Shown: positions 46,323 to 55,749, numbered from the stretch's first letter. The stretch: DNA of 64,000 nucleotides from JAJPJE01 sp963848375 (GCA_963848375.1 CAWKDK010000018.1:124001-188000), one strand, 5' to 3'. The notes: generated by a model from the letters alone, not told the origin. Numbers and translations: made by a program.

Positions 46323-46349
46323 TTGGCACTCGGATTACTGGAGTGCCAA
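46323..46349 (+). promoter_or_regulatory. CIRCE operator
   Basis: TTGGCACTC-N9-GAGTGCCAA, a near-perfect CIRCE inverted repeat (consensus TTAGCACTC-N9-GAGTGCTAA). It immediately precedes the -35 box at 46352, where the HrcA repressor would block RNA polymerase. Confidence 0.95.
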
Positions 46350-46351
46350 CC

Positions 46352-46380
46352 TTGACACTCCCCGTCCAGCTTCCTACAAT
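46352..46380 (+). promoter_or_regulatory. Sigma-70 promoter of the hrcA operon
   Basis: TTGACA (46352-46357), 17-bp spacer, TACAAT (46375-46380). It is placed directly after the CIRCE element. Confidence 0.9.
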
Positions 46381-46405
46381 CTTTACTGGACATCCATAGG
46401 AATCC

Positions 46406-46447
46406 ATGGCTAAGTTTCTGCATCTAATGTACTTAGGTGTGGCTTAG
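46406..46447 (+). CDS. Possible 13-residue leader peptide of hrcA
   Basis: ATG 46406 opens MAKFLHLMYLGVA, ending in TAG at 46445-46447, whose G is the first base of the hrcA GTG start (TAGTG). AGGAATCC precedes it. It may couple translation to hrcA or be a chance frame; no proof either way. Confidence 0.4.
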   Translation: MAKFLHLMYLGVA

Positions 46448-47505
46448 TGAATTTGTATCAAGGTATGCCAAACCAATCTCAATTCGGTCCGCGGGAACGG
46501 GAAGTACTTACGGCGATTGTCGAGACCTACATTATTAGTGGGGAACCGATCGGATCGCGCACTCTGGCGCGGGCCAACAGCGAAGGTCTCAGTCCGGCGA
46601 GTATTCGCAATGTCATGTCGGACCTGACCGACGCCGGCTTTCTGGAACAGCCGCATACCTCGGCCGGACGCGTACCCACTTCGGCCGCGTTCGAGTATTA
46701 CGTGCAACAGCTTGCGCCGGGACATCAGATCTCGCTGGACGATAGAGGGCGTATCGATCAGGGCCTGCATGGCATCAACGACGTGCAGAACTTCATGGAG
46801 AAGACGTCCCACATTCTCTCGACAATCTCGCAGAACCTGGCCGTGGCGGTAGCCGGCAGTCCGAAAGAAGTGCTGGAGCATATTCACTTCAGCGCCCTGG
46901 GGGACAAAAAAGTTCTCGCGGTGGTGATTACCAAGTCGGGCGTGGTCCGCGACAAGATGTTGCGCATGCCGGTTGAGCTTTCACAAGCAGACTTGGAACT
47001 CGCGGCACGTTATCTCAATGAGAATTTCCGCGGTTGGTCACTGGAAGCGCTGCGCGGCGAAATTCAGAAGAAGATCGAGCAGGAACGCAGCGAGTACGAC
47101 CGGCTGATGAGGTCGATTGAGGCACTTTATCGCGAGGGCGCGCTGGTAGCTGACGTAAATACTCCAGAGGTATACCTGGAGGGCGCGGCTAATCTGATTG
47201 GCAATGCGAACCAGGAGAAGCTGCGGGAATTGTTCCGCCGCCTGGAAGAGAAACAACGCATCGTAGAACTGTTGTCGGCGTATTTGTCGGCGCAGCAGGA
47301 AAGTGTTCGCGTGGTATTCGGCCTCCAGGAATTGGAGCCGCAGCTACGCGACTTCGTGCTGATCGGTGCTCCCGCCATATCCGGCGGAGAGATTGTTGGG
47401 TCACTGGCGGTAATTGGACCGATGCGAATCGATTATCAGCACACCATGACCGCAGTTTCGTATATCTCGCAACTATTCGAGAAATTAACAACGCAGGAAT
47501 CGTAG
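46447..47505 (+). CDS. hrcA: Heat-inducible transcription repressor HrcA
   Basis: HrcA binds CIRCE and represses chaperone genes; GroEL is the thermal sensor in known systems. The 352-residue product has an N-terminal winged helix (REREVLTAIVETYIISGEPIGSRTLARAN...SPASIRNVMSDLTDAGFLEQPHTSAGRVPT) and the HrcA C-terminal domain (FSALGDKKVLAVVITKSGVV; GPMRIDYQHTMTAVSYIS). GTG 46447 with AGGTG upstream is preferred; ATG 46465 is an alternative. The first gene of a CIRCE-controlled operon. Confidence 0.95.
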   Translation: MNLYQGMPNQSQFGPREREVLTAIVETYIISGEPIGSRTLARANSEGLSPASIRNVMSDLTDAGFLEQPHTSAGRVPTSAAFEYYVQQLAPGHQISLDDRGRIDQGLHGINDVQNFMEKTSHILSTISQNLAVAVAGSPKEVLEHIHFSALGDKKVLAVVITKSGVVRDKMLRMPVELSQADLELAARYLNENFRGWSLEALRGEIQKKIEQERSEYDRLMRSIEALYREGALVADVNTPEVYLEGAANLIGNANQEKLRELFRRLEEKQRIVELLSAYLSAQQESVRVVFGLQELEPQLRDFVLIGAPAISGGEIVGSLAVIGPMRIDYQHTMTAVSYISQLFEKLTTQES

Positions 47506-47511
47506 AACTCC

Positions 47512-48075
47512 ATGACAGCAGTAAAGATAAACAGAGAAGACCAGGACAAGGCACTGGATCTGGATCACGAGTTGCCTTCCGGTGAGAGCGAGAGCGCTGT
47601 CGCCGAAACGCAGGCTGCGCGTGACAACGAATTGGCCCAGTTGAAGACCGAGCGTGACACGCTATATGACCGTCTGGCGCGGTTGCAGGCCGAGTTCGAC
47701 AATTTTCGCAAGCGGCAGGTTCGTGAGCAGCAGGATTTCCGCGACTTCGCACTGGCGGATGCGGTGAAGATGCTGTTGCCGATCGTCGACAGTTTCGATC
47801 GCGCGTTGCAGGCGCCGGAAGGTCCGGAGTTTCGCAAAGGCGTCGAGCTGATCAACCGGCAATTCCACGACGCGCTGACCAAACTTGGCGTGGAACCGCT
47901 GGACGCTGCGGGTCAGCCTTTCGATCCGAACTTTCATCAGGCAGTGCAGATGGTGGAGACGGAAGACGCTGAGCACAACCACGTGGTCGACGAGCTGCAA
48001 CGCGGATATAAGTTGAAAGATCGTTTGCTGCGTCCCGCGATGGTGCGCGTGGCCCAGAATCCAAAGAAATCGTAA
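47512..48075 (+). CDS. grpE: Nucleotide exchange factor GrpE
   Basis: GrpE releases ADP from DnaK. The 187-residue product has a disordered N terminus, a long coiled-coil helix (LAQLKTERDTLYDRLARLQAEFDNFRKRQVREQQDF) and the C-terminal beta-wing (LGVEPLDAAGQPFDPNFHQAVQMVE...VVDELQRGYKLKDRLLRPAMVRVA). It lies 6 bp after hrcA, in the operon. Confidence 0.96.
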   Translation: MTAVKINREDQDKALDLDHELPSGESESAVAETQAARDNELAQLKTERDTLYDRLARLQAEFDNFRKRQVREQQDFRDFALADAVKMLLPIVDSFDRALQAPEGPEFRKGVELINRQFHDALTKLGVEPLDAAGQPFDPNFHQAVQMVETEDAEHNHVVDELQRGYKLKDRLLRPAMVRVAQNPKKS

Positions 48076-48132
48076 CCGGGCTTGCCCGGAGTTCAGGGCT
48101 TGCGCATGGCGCAGGTCTGTTAAAGCAGGTAC

Positions 48133-49275
48133 ATGTCTACGGCAACAAACGTAAAACGCGATTACTACGAAGTGCTTGGTGTGGTCCGCACCTCTTCCGA
48201 GCAGGAGATTAAGACCGCTTACCGCAAGCTTGCGATGCAACATCACCCGGACCGCAATCCGGACGATCCTCACGCGGAGGAGAAGTTCAAGGAATGCTCC
48301 GAGGCATACTCGGTTCTCGCTGATCCGCAGAAGCGCGCCGCCTACGACCGTTACGGTCATGCGGGTGTTGGAACAGCTGGCGGTGGCGGCGGAGTTGATT
48401 TCAACTCGGTCATCTTCCAGGACTTCAGCGACGTCTTCAGCGATCTATTTGGCTTTGGTGATCTCTTCGGCGGAGGCCGTGGACGAGGCCGTTCGCGCGC
48501 GCAACGCGGCGCCGATCTGCGTGAAGACATCGATCTCGACTTCGAAGAAGCCGTATTCGGTGTGACCCGCGAAGTTGAGGTCCGCAAGCACGAAGCATGC
48601 GAGCAATGTGATGGCTCAGGAATCGCACCGGGGAAGTCGGCGCAAACCTGCCGGACCTGCGGAGGGCGCGGGCAGATTCGCTATCAGCAAGGATTCTTCA
48701 GCATCGCGCGCACCTGCACTGCCTGCGAGGGCTCAGGGCAGGTGGTCACCGATCCTTGCCAGACGTGCCGAGGCGAAGGGCGCGTGCTCAAGACGAAGAA
48801 GCTCGAAGTGAAGGTTCCGGCTGGCGTGGAAGACGGGACACGCATGCGTTACACCGGTCAGGGCGAGCCAGGGGTATACGGCGGACCTACCGGCGATCTG
48901 TACATGATTCTGCATGTGAAGGAACACGCGTTCTTCGAGCGCGATGGACGTGATCTGCACTGCCGCATCCCGATTTCATTTTCGCAAGCCGCCCTGGGCG
49001 CCGAGATCGAAGTTCCCACCATGGACGGAACGCACACGCTCAAGATCCCCGAAGGAACGCAGAGCGGGACCATCTTCAAGATTCGCGGCAAGGGCGTGCC
49101 GTCGGTGAATAGCCACGGCAAGGGCGATCTGCTGGTAGAGACCAAGGTCCTCACCCCGGCGAAACTGAACAAGCGCCAGCGCGAATTGCTGCTGGAGTTA
49201 GGCGCCCTCGGGCACGTGGAGAACAAGCCGGAGAACAAGACGCTCTTCAGCAAAGTGAAGGACATGTTTAGTTAA
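48133..49275 (+). CDS. dnaJ: Chaperone DnaJ
   Basis: The 380-residue type I J-protein stimulates DnaK ATPase. It has a J-domain with HPD in MQHHPDRNPDD, a Gly/Phe-rich linker (about 75-125), four CxxCxGxG zinc motifs (CEQCDGSG, CRTCGGRG, CTACEGSG, CQTCRGEG) and C-terminal substrate-binding and dimerisation domains. It is 57 bp after grpE and closes the heat-shock operon, with a terminator at 49324-49356. Confidence 0.96.
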   Translation: MSTATNVKRDYYEVLGVVRTSSEQEIKTAYRKLAMQHHPDRNPDDPHAEEKFKECSEAYSVLADPQKRAAYDRYGHAGVGTAGGGGGVDFNSVIFQDFSDVFSDLFGFGDLFGGGRGRGRSRAQRGADLREDIDLDFEEAVFGVTREVEVRKHEACEQCDGSGIAPGKSAQTCRTCGGRGQIRYQQGFFSIARTCTACEGSGQVVTDPCQTCRGEGRVLKTKKLEVKVPAGVEDGTRMRYTGQGEPGVYGGPTGDLYMILHVKEHAFFERDGRDLHCRIPISFSQAALGAEIEVPTMDGTHTLKIPEGTQSGTIFKIRGKGVPSVNSHGKGDLLVETKVLTPAKLNKRQRELLLELGALGHVENKPENKTLFSKVKDMFS

Positions 49276-49276
49276 T

Positions 49277-49427
49277 GGTTAGTGATTAGTGGCTAGCGGT
49301 TAGTTTCTTCAGTGCCATTTCCGAAGCCGTGCTAAGAAGCGCGGCTTTCCTTTTTTGTATCCTCTACAATCGTTGTGATGGTCTCGGCTAACGACCATCG
49401 ACAACGACTAACCACTAATCACTAACC
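49277..49427. repeat. GGTTAGTGATTAGTGG inverted repeat enclosing the dnaJ terminator
   Basis: A perfect 16-bp arm GGTTAGTGATTAGTGG at 49277-49292 and its complement CCACTAATCACTAACC at 49412-49427, separated by 119 bases that include the terminator. The arms are flanked by further TTAG/CTAA words. Confidence 0.75.
49324..49356 (+). terminator. Terminator of the hrcA-grpE-dnaJ operon
   Basis: Stem AAGCCGTGC / GCGCGGCTT (one G-U pair), 6-base loop, then CCTTTTTT. Confidence 0.85.
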
Positions 49428-49433
49428 ACTGAA

Positions 49434-50150
49434 ATGACTCGCCGCCGATGGATTGCCGATGAAGTGCATGCCGACCGCGCCTTGCTGCTTGGTCAGAACG
49501 CGCAGCATCTGGTGCGCGTACTGCGCGCGCAAGTGGGGCAGGAGTTCGATGTCGCCGCCGACGGCCAGGTCAGAGTGGGGAAGATTGTCAGTATCGATGA
49601 CAGCCGTGTGGAGTTTGAGTTGAGCGAAGCGGTGGCCGCTGGGCCAGCGCTCGATCTCACGCTGCTGATATCGGTCTTCAAATTCGATCGCATGGAGTGG
49701 GCGATCGAGAAAGCGACAGAACTCGGAGTCGCAAAGATCGTACCCATCATCGCGCGACGAACGGATGCTCATCTGGCGAAAGCGGCTGACAAACGCGCCG
49801 ACCGCTGGCGGCGCATCGCAAAAGAGGCTGCGCAGCAATCCCGCAGACCGGATGTACCGGAGATAGCTGATCCTGCAAAGCTCGCAGAAGTCATCCACAA
49901 GATCAGCGGGGCCAAGATTCTCCTCGCCGAAACCGAGCAGGAGAAAACCCTCAAGTCCCAGCTCCAGAATGTATCGCAACCCGTGACTTTGGCCTTCGGC
50001 CCCGAAGGCGGCTGGACGGAAGACGAGATTCGCCAGTTCGAAGCTGCGGGTTGGGCCGCAGCCACACTGGGTTTCACAATCCTTCGCGCAGAAACCGCCA
50101 TCATCGCCGCTGTGGCCGTTGCAGTTTCAGAACTAAGCTCAACGACCTAA
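49434..50150 (+). CDS. rsmE: 16S rRNA (uracil1498-N3)-methyltransferase RsmE
   Basis: RsmE methylates U1498 of 16S rRNA using SAM. The 238-residue SPOUT enzyme has an N-terminal PUA-like domain and the family signatures KFDRMEWAIEKATELGV, LAFGPEGGWTEDE and LGFTILRAETA (trefoil knot). Start at 49434; it lies close behind the terminator of the dnaJ operon, so it is probably expressed separately. Confidence 0.94.
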   Translation: MTRRRWIADEVHADRALLLGQNAQHLVRVLRAQVGQEFDVAADGQVRVGKIVSIDDSRVEFELSEAVAAGPALDLTLLISVFKFDRMEWAIEKATELGVAKIVPIIARRTDAHLAKAADKRADRWRRIAKEAAQQSRRPDVPEIADPAKLAEVIHKISGAKILLAETEQEKTLKSQLQNVSQPVTLAFGPEGGWTEDEIRQFEAAGWAAATLGFTILRAETAIIAAVAVAVSELSSTT

Positions 50151-50214
50151 GGCGATTTCCAAGTTGCCGCACCCCCGCCTTTTGTCCATAATGGACTTTC
50201 GCTTTTTCTGCGCC

Positions 50215-53200
50215 ATGAAACATACGCCCCAGGGACAGCTCGCCATCGATTTCGCCGCCGCTCCGGCGCCCGTGCGCGCGCAGCATGTTCCCGAATTTTC
50301 CCCCGACCAGCGTCAGGCGATCGAGCACGTGCACGGTCCCATGTTGGTGGTTGCCGGTGCGGGTACAGGCAAAACGACAGTGCTGGTGCGCCGAATCGTG
50401 AACCTGATTCGCAACGGCCACGCCCGGCCTGACGAGATTCTCGCCGTCACCTACAGTGAGAACGCCGCCGAAGAACTACGGACGCGTGTAGCAGCGGAAC
50501 TGGGCAGAGACGTTGCTCTTCGCGCCTCGACCTTCCATGCCTATGCGTTCGGGTTGCTGAAGAATGCGGAACGAAGCTTCGAAGTAGTCGATAATTTCGA
50601 CCTGTTCGTCTACCTGCGACGCCGCTTGCACGAACTGCCGCTGAAGCTCTTCATCAAGGCGGCTACACCGGGAAAATTCCTGAATGACCTTGGCACTTTC
50701 TTCGCGCGTTGCGAAGACGAACTCGTCGACGTCGATCAGTACGAGCGTTATGTAGAGCAAGTAGTGGCCGGCAAGATTTCGCCGCCGCGCACCGCGAAGT
50801 CGAAAGATGCGGAAGAGCTGCCCATGTCGGAGCTGGTAGCGCGATGCCAGGAGATCGCTGCTGTGTTCCGACGCGTCACCGGCATGCTCGCCGAGAACAA
50901 TCTCGGCACCTTTGGGCAAATGATCAGCGGCGCCGTTCGCCTGCTGGAAACCGATCCGGCCGCACTCATTCAGGCCCGCAAAAATGCGCGATTCATCCTG
51001 ATCGACGAGTTCCAGGACTCCAACGTCGCGCAGATTCGCCTGGCGAAGTTGCTGGGCGGAGAAGAACAGAATGTCTTCGCTGTTGGCGACCCCGATCAGG
51101 CGATCTATCGTTTCCGTGGCGCGACCGCTGGTGCCTTCGAGCACTTCCAGCGACATTTCGCGGCAGTGAAGCACGTTACTCTCAGCGAAAATCGCCGATC
51201 GCTTTCGCCAATCCTGCGCTGCGCCTTTCGGGTGATCGATCAAAATCCCGCCGTCGCTCTCTCGAAGGATGTACAAACCAAACGCCAGGCTCTGACCTCC
51301 GCGCGCGAGGCCGAAGCGAAAGCCGCTGGCAAGAAGATGACGATCGCACCGGTCGAGATCGTCACCGCCGCCGAAAACTGCAATCTGGCGGAAGCTACCG
51401 ACATCGTTGCGCAGATCCATGCGATCCGAGCACGCTGTCCCGGCCACGAGGTCGCTGGGCAGATGCGACCATGCCGCTGGTCAGACTTCGCCGTGCTCTA
51501 TCGCCAGCACACGCATCGTGAGGAACTGGTACAGGAATGCCTGGCACGGCAGATCCCGGTCAGCGTAAAAGGCGTGAACGTCCTCGATATCTCCGAGGTC
51601 CGCGACGCATTCGCCGGCTTGCGCGTTCTGCAGAACTCTTCCGACGGCATCAGCCTGGTTCGGCTCGCGGCGCTCGAGCGCTTCGGGATCGACGGAGGGG
51701 AACTCCAGGCTGCCCTCAATGACGCGAAAGAAAATAAAGACATCCTACCCGCGTTACTGAAGATTCGCGGCGGACCAGAGCTTTTGAAAGCCGCGGAATT
51801 CGCGCGCGAAGCTGCCCACAAGAAAGATATGGACGCGCTCGCTTGCCTGCGGCTTGTGGTTGACGCGTTCGGTATCCCGAAGAGCCCGCCCATTCAAGCG
51901 CTCATTGACTTCGTCGAGCGGTGGATGAAGAAGCCGATCACCGAGACCAGTCAGCTCACGGAGTTTCTGGAGTACCTGGATTTCTATCTCGAGGGTGGCG
52001 GTTCGATCTGTCTCGACCACGTCGATGCCGGCGCCGAGGACGCGGTCGAGTTCATGTCGGCGCACGGCGCGAAGGGACTCGAATACCCGCACGTCTTCAT
52101 CGTCCGCGCGACCACAGGATCGTTCCCCACGCATTTCAAGGAGCCGTTGTTCGAGTTTCCGCAGGAATTGCGCGATCCGCTGACGGCGGCCGAAGGCGAT
52201 CCCAAGGAATTGCATAACGAAGAAGAGCGCCGTCTGTTCTACGTAGCGATGACGCGAGCGCGCGATACGCTGGCGCTCTATGCCAAGCAGGGGCGCGGCA
52301 AGAAGGATCCAACGCCTCCCGGCTACCTCCGCGAGTTGCTGCAAGAGAAGAGCATCCAGGATGTGGTTCAACCGCGAAGCGCCGAGTTCCGTGCTGATAT
52401 TGACGCGGCGACCGCTCCAACATCGACGCTGGGTGCGTGGTTTGCGCTTCCGCCGAGAGTTCCTGAGCAGAAACTTACCCTCAGCGCCACTCGCCTGGAG
52501 ACCTACAACACCTGCCCGCTGAAATTCAAGATCCAGAGCGAGTGGAACATCCCTGACGAACCGGTTCCCGCGATGCAGTTCGGAAATGCGGTGCACACAG
52601 CGCTGAAAGGCTACTACGACGCGGTTCGCGCCGAGCGGCCGATCACGCGGGATGCATTATTGGCAGTATTCCTGGAGCAGTTATCGATTTCGCGCTTCGA
52701 AGATCCGCTGCAGCTTGAGCTCTATCGAAAACAAGGGCTGCAACAGCTCGGGGACTTCTTCGATCTGCGCGCAGCCGAGGCAGTGCCGCAGGTTCTCGCC
52801 ACTGAAAAGTTCTTCCAGTTCGACGTTGCCGGAGTTCGCGTGATCGGACGAATGGATCGGGTAGATCAGAACGGTGACGCCCTCATCGTTACCGACTACA
52901 AGACCGGTTCGCCGCGATCGGAAGAGGACGCCGAGAAAAGTTTGCAGCTCTCAATCTATGCAGCGGCGGCAAAAAGGGAGTGGGATTCACTTCCTTCGAG
53001 CCTGAGCTTCTACAACCTGGAGACCAATGAAGCTGCAACGACCGTTCGCACCGACGAACAGATTCGCGAGACCGAGGCGCTGATCTGTGAAGCCGCCGAA
53101 TCGATTCGGGCGGGTCACTTCAATGCGAAGCCAGGGTTCCATTGCAGGTGGTGCGGCTTCCGCACGCTGTGTCCTGCGACGGAAGAGCGGCTTTACTCGA

Positions 53201-53232
53201 TTGCGCTGAGTAGCGCGAAAGCCGCGAATTAA
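50215..53232 (+). CDS. UvrD-type helicase with C-terminal RecB-like PD-(D/E)XK nuclease and Fe-S motif
   Basis: The 1005-residue product has an N-terminal SF1A helicase: Walker A GAGTGKT (48-54), motif Ia YSENAAEEL, motif II LIDEFQD, motif III GDPDQAIYRFRGA, motif VI YVAMTRARDTLALY. The C-terminal third has an AddB/Cas4-type nuclease: a lone Cys in YNTCPLKFK and the trio FHCRWCGFRTLC as iron-sulfur ligands, and GRMDRVDQNGDALIVTDYKTG with the Asp-Lys catalytic residues. It resembles single-chain helicase-nuclease proteins of the AdnA/B or RecB type. The start codon is weakly supported; ATG 50191 is possible. Confidence 0.9.
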   Translation: MKHTPQGQLAIDFAAAPAPVRAQHVPEFSPDQRQAIEHVHGPMLVVAGAGTGKTTVLVRRIVNLIRNGHARPDEILAVTYSENAAEELRTRVAAELGRDVALRASTFHAYAFGLLKNAERSFEVVDNFDLFVYLRRRLHELPLKLFIKAATPGKFLNDLGTFFARCEDELVDVDQYERYVEQVVAGKISPPRTAKSKDAEELPMSELVARCQEIAAVFRRVTGMLAENNLGTFGQMISGAVRLLETDPAALIQARKNARFILIDEFQDSNVAQIRLAKLLGGEEQNVFAVGDPDQAIYRFRGATAGAFEHFQRHFAAVKHVTLSENRRSLSPILRCAFRVIDQNPAVALSKDVQTKRQALTSAREAEAKAAGKKMTIAPVEIVTAAENCNLAEATDIVAQIHAIRARCPGHEVAGQMRPCRWSDFAVLYRQHTHREELVQECLARQIPVSVKGVNVLDISEVRDAFAGLRVLQNSSDGISLVRLAALERFGIDGGELQAALNDAKENKDILPALLKIRGGPELLKAAEFAREAAHKKDMDALACLRLVVDAFGIPKSPPIQALIDFVERWMKKPITETSQLTEFLEYLDFYLEGGGSICLDHVDAGAEDAVEFMSAHGAKGLEYPHVFIVRATTGSFPTHFKEPLFEFPQELRDPLTAAEGDPKELHNEEERRLFYVAMTRARDTLALYAKQGRGKKDPTPPGYLRELLQEKSIQDVVQPRSAEFRADIDAATAPTSTLGAWFALPPRVPEQKLTLSATRLETYNTCPLKFKIQSEWNIPDEPVPAMQFGNAVHTALKGYYDAVRAERPITRDALLAVFLEQLSISRFEDPLQLELYRKQGLQQLGDFFDLRAAEAVPQVLATEKFFQFDVAGVRVIGRMDRVDQNGDALIVTDYKTGSPRSEEDAEKSLQLSIYAAAAKREWDSLPSSLSFYNLETNEAATTVRTDEQIRETEALICEAAESIRAGHFNAKPGFHCRWCGFRTLCPATEERLYSIALSSAKAAN

Positions 53233-53306
53233 GCGGGTCCGGACGATGTGGGAACTTTTACGGAGCGAAGTGATGAGGATCCGAAAAACATCCGCACAAA
53301 AGTTTA

Positions 53307-53327
53307 GGGGACGCTTTCCGCGTCCCC
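53307..53327 (-). terminator. Hairpin downstream of the lysine-rich peptide gene
   Basis: GGGGACGC and GCGTCCCC pair perfectly (8 bp, 5-base loop). On the minus strand it is followed by TAAACTTTT. It may also terminate the plus-strand helicase gene. Confidence 0.6.
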
Positions 53328-53354
53328 CAGTTACTTCTTAGCGTGAGACCTAGC

Positions 53355-53411
53355 TTACTTTTTCTTGCTGGTCTTCTTCGCTGACTTCTTCGTCGCCTTC
53401 TTGGTTGCCAT
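53355..53411 (-). CDS. 18-residue lysine-rich peptide
   Basis: The frame reads MATKKATKKSAKKTSKKK and stop. Half its residues are Lys, like the tail of a histone H1-type protein. AGAAGGGAGA lies about 7-12 bases before the ATG and a hairpin follows. Short basic peptides of this type are known to bind DNA or RNA, but its expression has not been demonstrated. It is too short for standard gene finders. Confidence 0.5.
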   Translation of the reverse strand: MATKKATKKSAKKTSKKK

Positions 53412-53626
53412 TAGATCTATTCTCCCTTCTGAGTTTCAACAGTCGCAACGATGATCTGTTGCAATTGCTTGAATGTATAGAGTCATTCAAAAACGAAGTC
53501 AAGAGAAAAATCGGAAGTGATCAAGAGGTTCATGCCCATCGATGGGTACCAACGTCACCTTCCACGATCCTCTTTCGCACTCGCATCGCAGAGAACATCT
53601 TCGCATGCACGCGCGGACATGCATGA

Positions 53627-54361
53627 TCAGTGGATGAAACGCGCACCGATGCCAGCGATACTGTCTTGCATGAAGTGCGCCATCATTCCGGGACGCAAAC
53701 TCTTCCTCCAGTATGCGAGAACTCCGAACATACATCCGTAGACGGCGATGAGCACCATGCGCTGTGGTCCTTCATAGCCGTGCGATGCGCCGAAGATGAT
53801 TCCTTGCGCAACGATGCCCAGCCAAATGCTTCCCGCGATCGCTCCGATCTGCTTTTGCAGGTATCCGCGATAGATCACTTCCTCGCAGAAACCCGCAGTG
53901 GCAGCGACGATCAGCCAGATAATCGTCTCGAGTGTGCTGTGCGGTATGAGGAAGTCGATCTGTTTCTTCATCTCGGTAATCTTTGATGGGTTCGCCAATC
54001 CCATCAGATACGAAAGTCCCACCAGCACGGCGGCGGAGACAATCCAGAAGCCTACTGCGGTGGCGATATCGAGCAGAGCCGCTTCCGGCGTGCTCCAGCG
54101 TCCGCCGATCAGCTCGCTCAGACGTAGTTTGCGACGCCGCTGCAAGCCCCACGCGATGTATGCGACCACGATCCATTCGAATGCCATGGTCACGAGATAG
54201 AAATAGGCCAGACCCGCATGTTTAGCTGCCGTGTGCTGGCCCTTAGCGCCTCCGAGGGAGAACACGATCAGGAATACGACGAGGGCGATCGTATGCCAAA
54301 GAGGTGCAATCAGCTCGCGCTCTTGCCGTTCAGACTGTGGAACAGGAGTGGTCGTATCCAA
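53627..54361 (-). CDS. CPBP family intramembrane metalloprotease
   Basis: The 244-residue membrane protein belongs to the CPBP (CAAX protease and bacteriocin-processing) family. The conserved motifs are EEVIYRG (Glu160/Glu161/Arg165), FGASH for the histidine after a Phe, and HFMQD near the C terminus. About six hydrophobic helices are visible. Family members process prenylated or bacteriocin-like proteins; the substrate here is unknown. It is divergent from the thiolase gene. Confidence 0.92.
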   Translation of the reverse strand: MDTTTPVPQSERQERELIAPLWHTIALVVFLIVFSLGGAKGQHTAAKHAGLAYFYLVTMAFEWIVVAYIAWGLQRRRKLRLSELIGGRWSTPEAALLDIATAVGFWIVSAAVLVGLSYLMGLANPSKITEMKKQIDFLIPHSTLETIIWLIVAATAGFCEEVIYRGYLQKQIGAIAGSIWLGIVAQGIIFGASHGYEGPQRMVLIAVYGCMFGVLAYWRKSLRPGMMAHFMQDSIAGIGARFIH

Positions 54362-54456
54362 TCGTCCTCCGGTAACTCCGAAAGCATCCGATGTCTTCGG
54401 AGCACATCCAACTTAGTTAGGGGAGCGCAAGATCAGCGCTCGCTTGCTCGCCATCT

Positions 54457-54462
54457 TATAAT
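54457..54462 (+). promoter_or_regulatory. Candidate -10 element of the thiolase gene
   Basis: TATAAT, 35 bp upstream of the ATG at 54497; -35 box is weak. Confidence 0.4.
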
Positions 54463-54496
54463 GTCGGGTCTTCTAATCGTGTGAGGTGTTTTCAAA

Positions 54497-55691
54497 ATGT
54501 ACAACCCTGATGACGTAGTGATCATTTCCGGAGTGCGAACTCCCATCGGCAAATTCCAGGGTTCTCTCTCAGAAGTGAGCGCGCCGAAGCTAGGAGCCAT
54601 CGTGGTGCGCGAGGCAGTGAAGCGTGCGGGCATTTCGGATCTGAACCAGGTCAACGAATGCATCATGGGAAACGTAGTCTCCGCGGGCCTTGGGACAAAA
54701 TCCCGCGCGGCAGGCTGCGATCTACGGTGGACTTCCACCGCAAGTAGGCGCCATGACCATCAACAAGGTTTGCGGATCAGGTCTGAAGGCGGTCGCTCTC
54801 GGCGCACAGGCCATTCAAACTGGAAACAGCGAAGTCGTAGTGGCGGGCGGGATGGAGTCGATGACGAACGCGCCCTACTTACTTCCGCAGGCGCGCAAAG
54901 GCTATCGGCTCGGCAACGCGCAGATCGTGGACTCGGTCGTGCACGATGGCCTCTGGGATATTTACAACGACTACCACATGGGCAACACCGGGGAGAACGT
55001 AGCGGAGAAATACCACATCACGCGCGAGGATCAGGACGAGTATGCGCTGAACTCGCATCGCAAGGCAGTGGCAGCGATCCGGCAATGTCATTTCAAGGCG
55101 CAGATTATTCCGGTCGAGGTACCCGGAAGGAAGAAGGGCGAAACTATTCTCTTCGATAAGGACGAATCGCCGCGCGAAGACACGACCATCGAGGCGTTGC
55201 GCGCACTGAAGCCCGCATTCAAGAAAGATGGCACGGTCACGGCGGGCAATGCGCCTGGAGTAAACGATGGTGCGGCCGCGGTGGTGGTTACCAGCTTCCG
55301 CAAAGCCCAGGAACTTGGTGCGAAGCCGATGGCGCGGATCGTTGCGCAGGCAACGAGCGGAGTTGAGCCCAAGTGGGTGATGATGGCGCCCGTCGATGCC
55401 GTCCGCCAGATCTGGCGCAAGACCGGCTGGAAGAATGAAGAAGTCGATCTCTACGAATTGAACGAGGCGTTTTCTGTGCAGGCGATTGCAGTCGCGCGCG
55501 AGCTGGGACTCGATCCCGAAAAGTTGAACGTGAATGGCGGAGCGGTGGCCCTGGGCCATCCGATCGGTGCCAGCGGTGCGCGCGTGCTGGTGACGCTGCT
55601 TTACGAGATGATTCGGCGCGACGTGCATAAAGGTATCGCCGCACTATGCCTGGGCGGCGGCAACGCGGTAGCGATGGCAATCGAACGGTGA
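54497..55691 (+). CDS. Acetyl-CoA acetyltransferase (thiolase), frameshifted in this sequence
   Basis: Removing the extra A at 54695 gives 397 codons. Active-site Cys in INKVCGSGLKAV, and the C-terminal GHPIGASGARVL and CLGGGNAVAM motifs with His and Cys are present. The N terminus is VVIISGVRTPIGKFQGSL. The enzyme condenses or cleaves beta-ketoacyl-CoA. As given, frame 1 reads to 55159 and frame 2 from 54690; the break is at GGG-A-CAA in an otherwise perfect family sequence. Confidence 0.88.
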
Positions 55692-55749
55692 GCGGTGACG
55701 CGTGCGTCTGAAAGTCCCGCGCGCTGCATCTCATTCACAGGAGGTTGCT

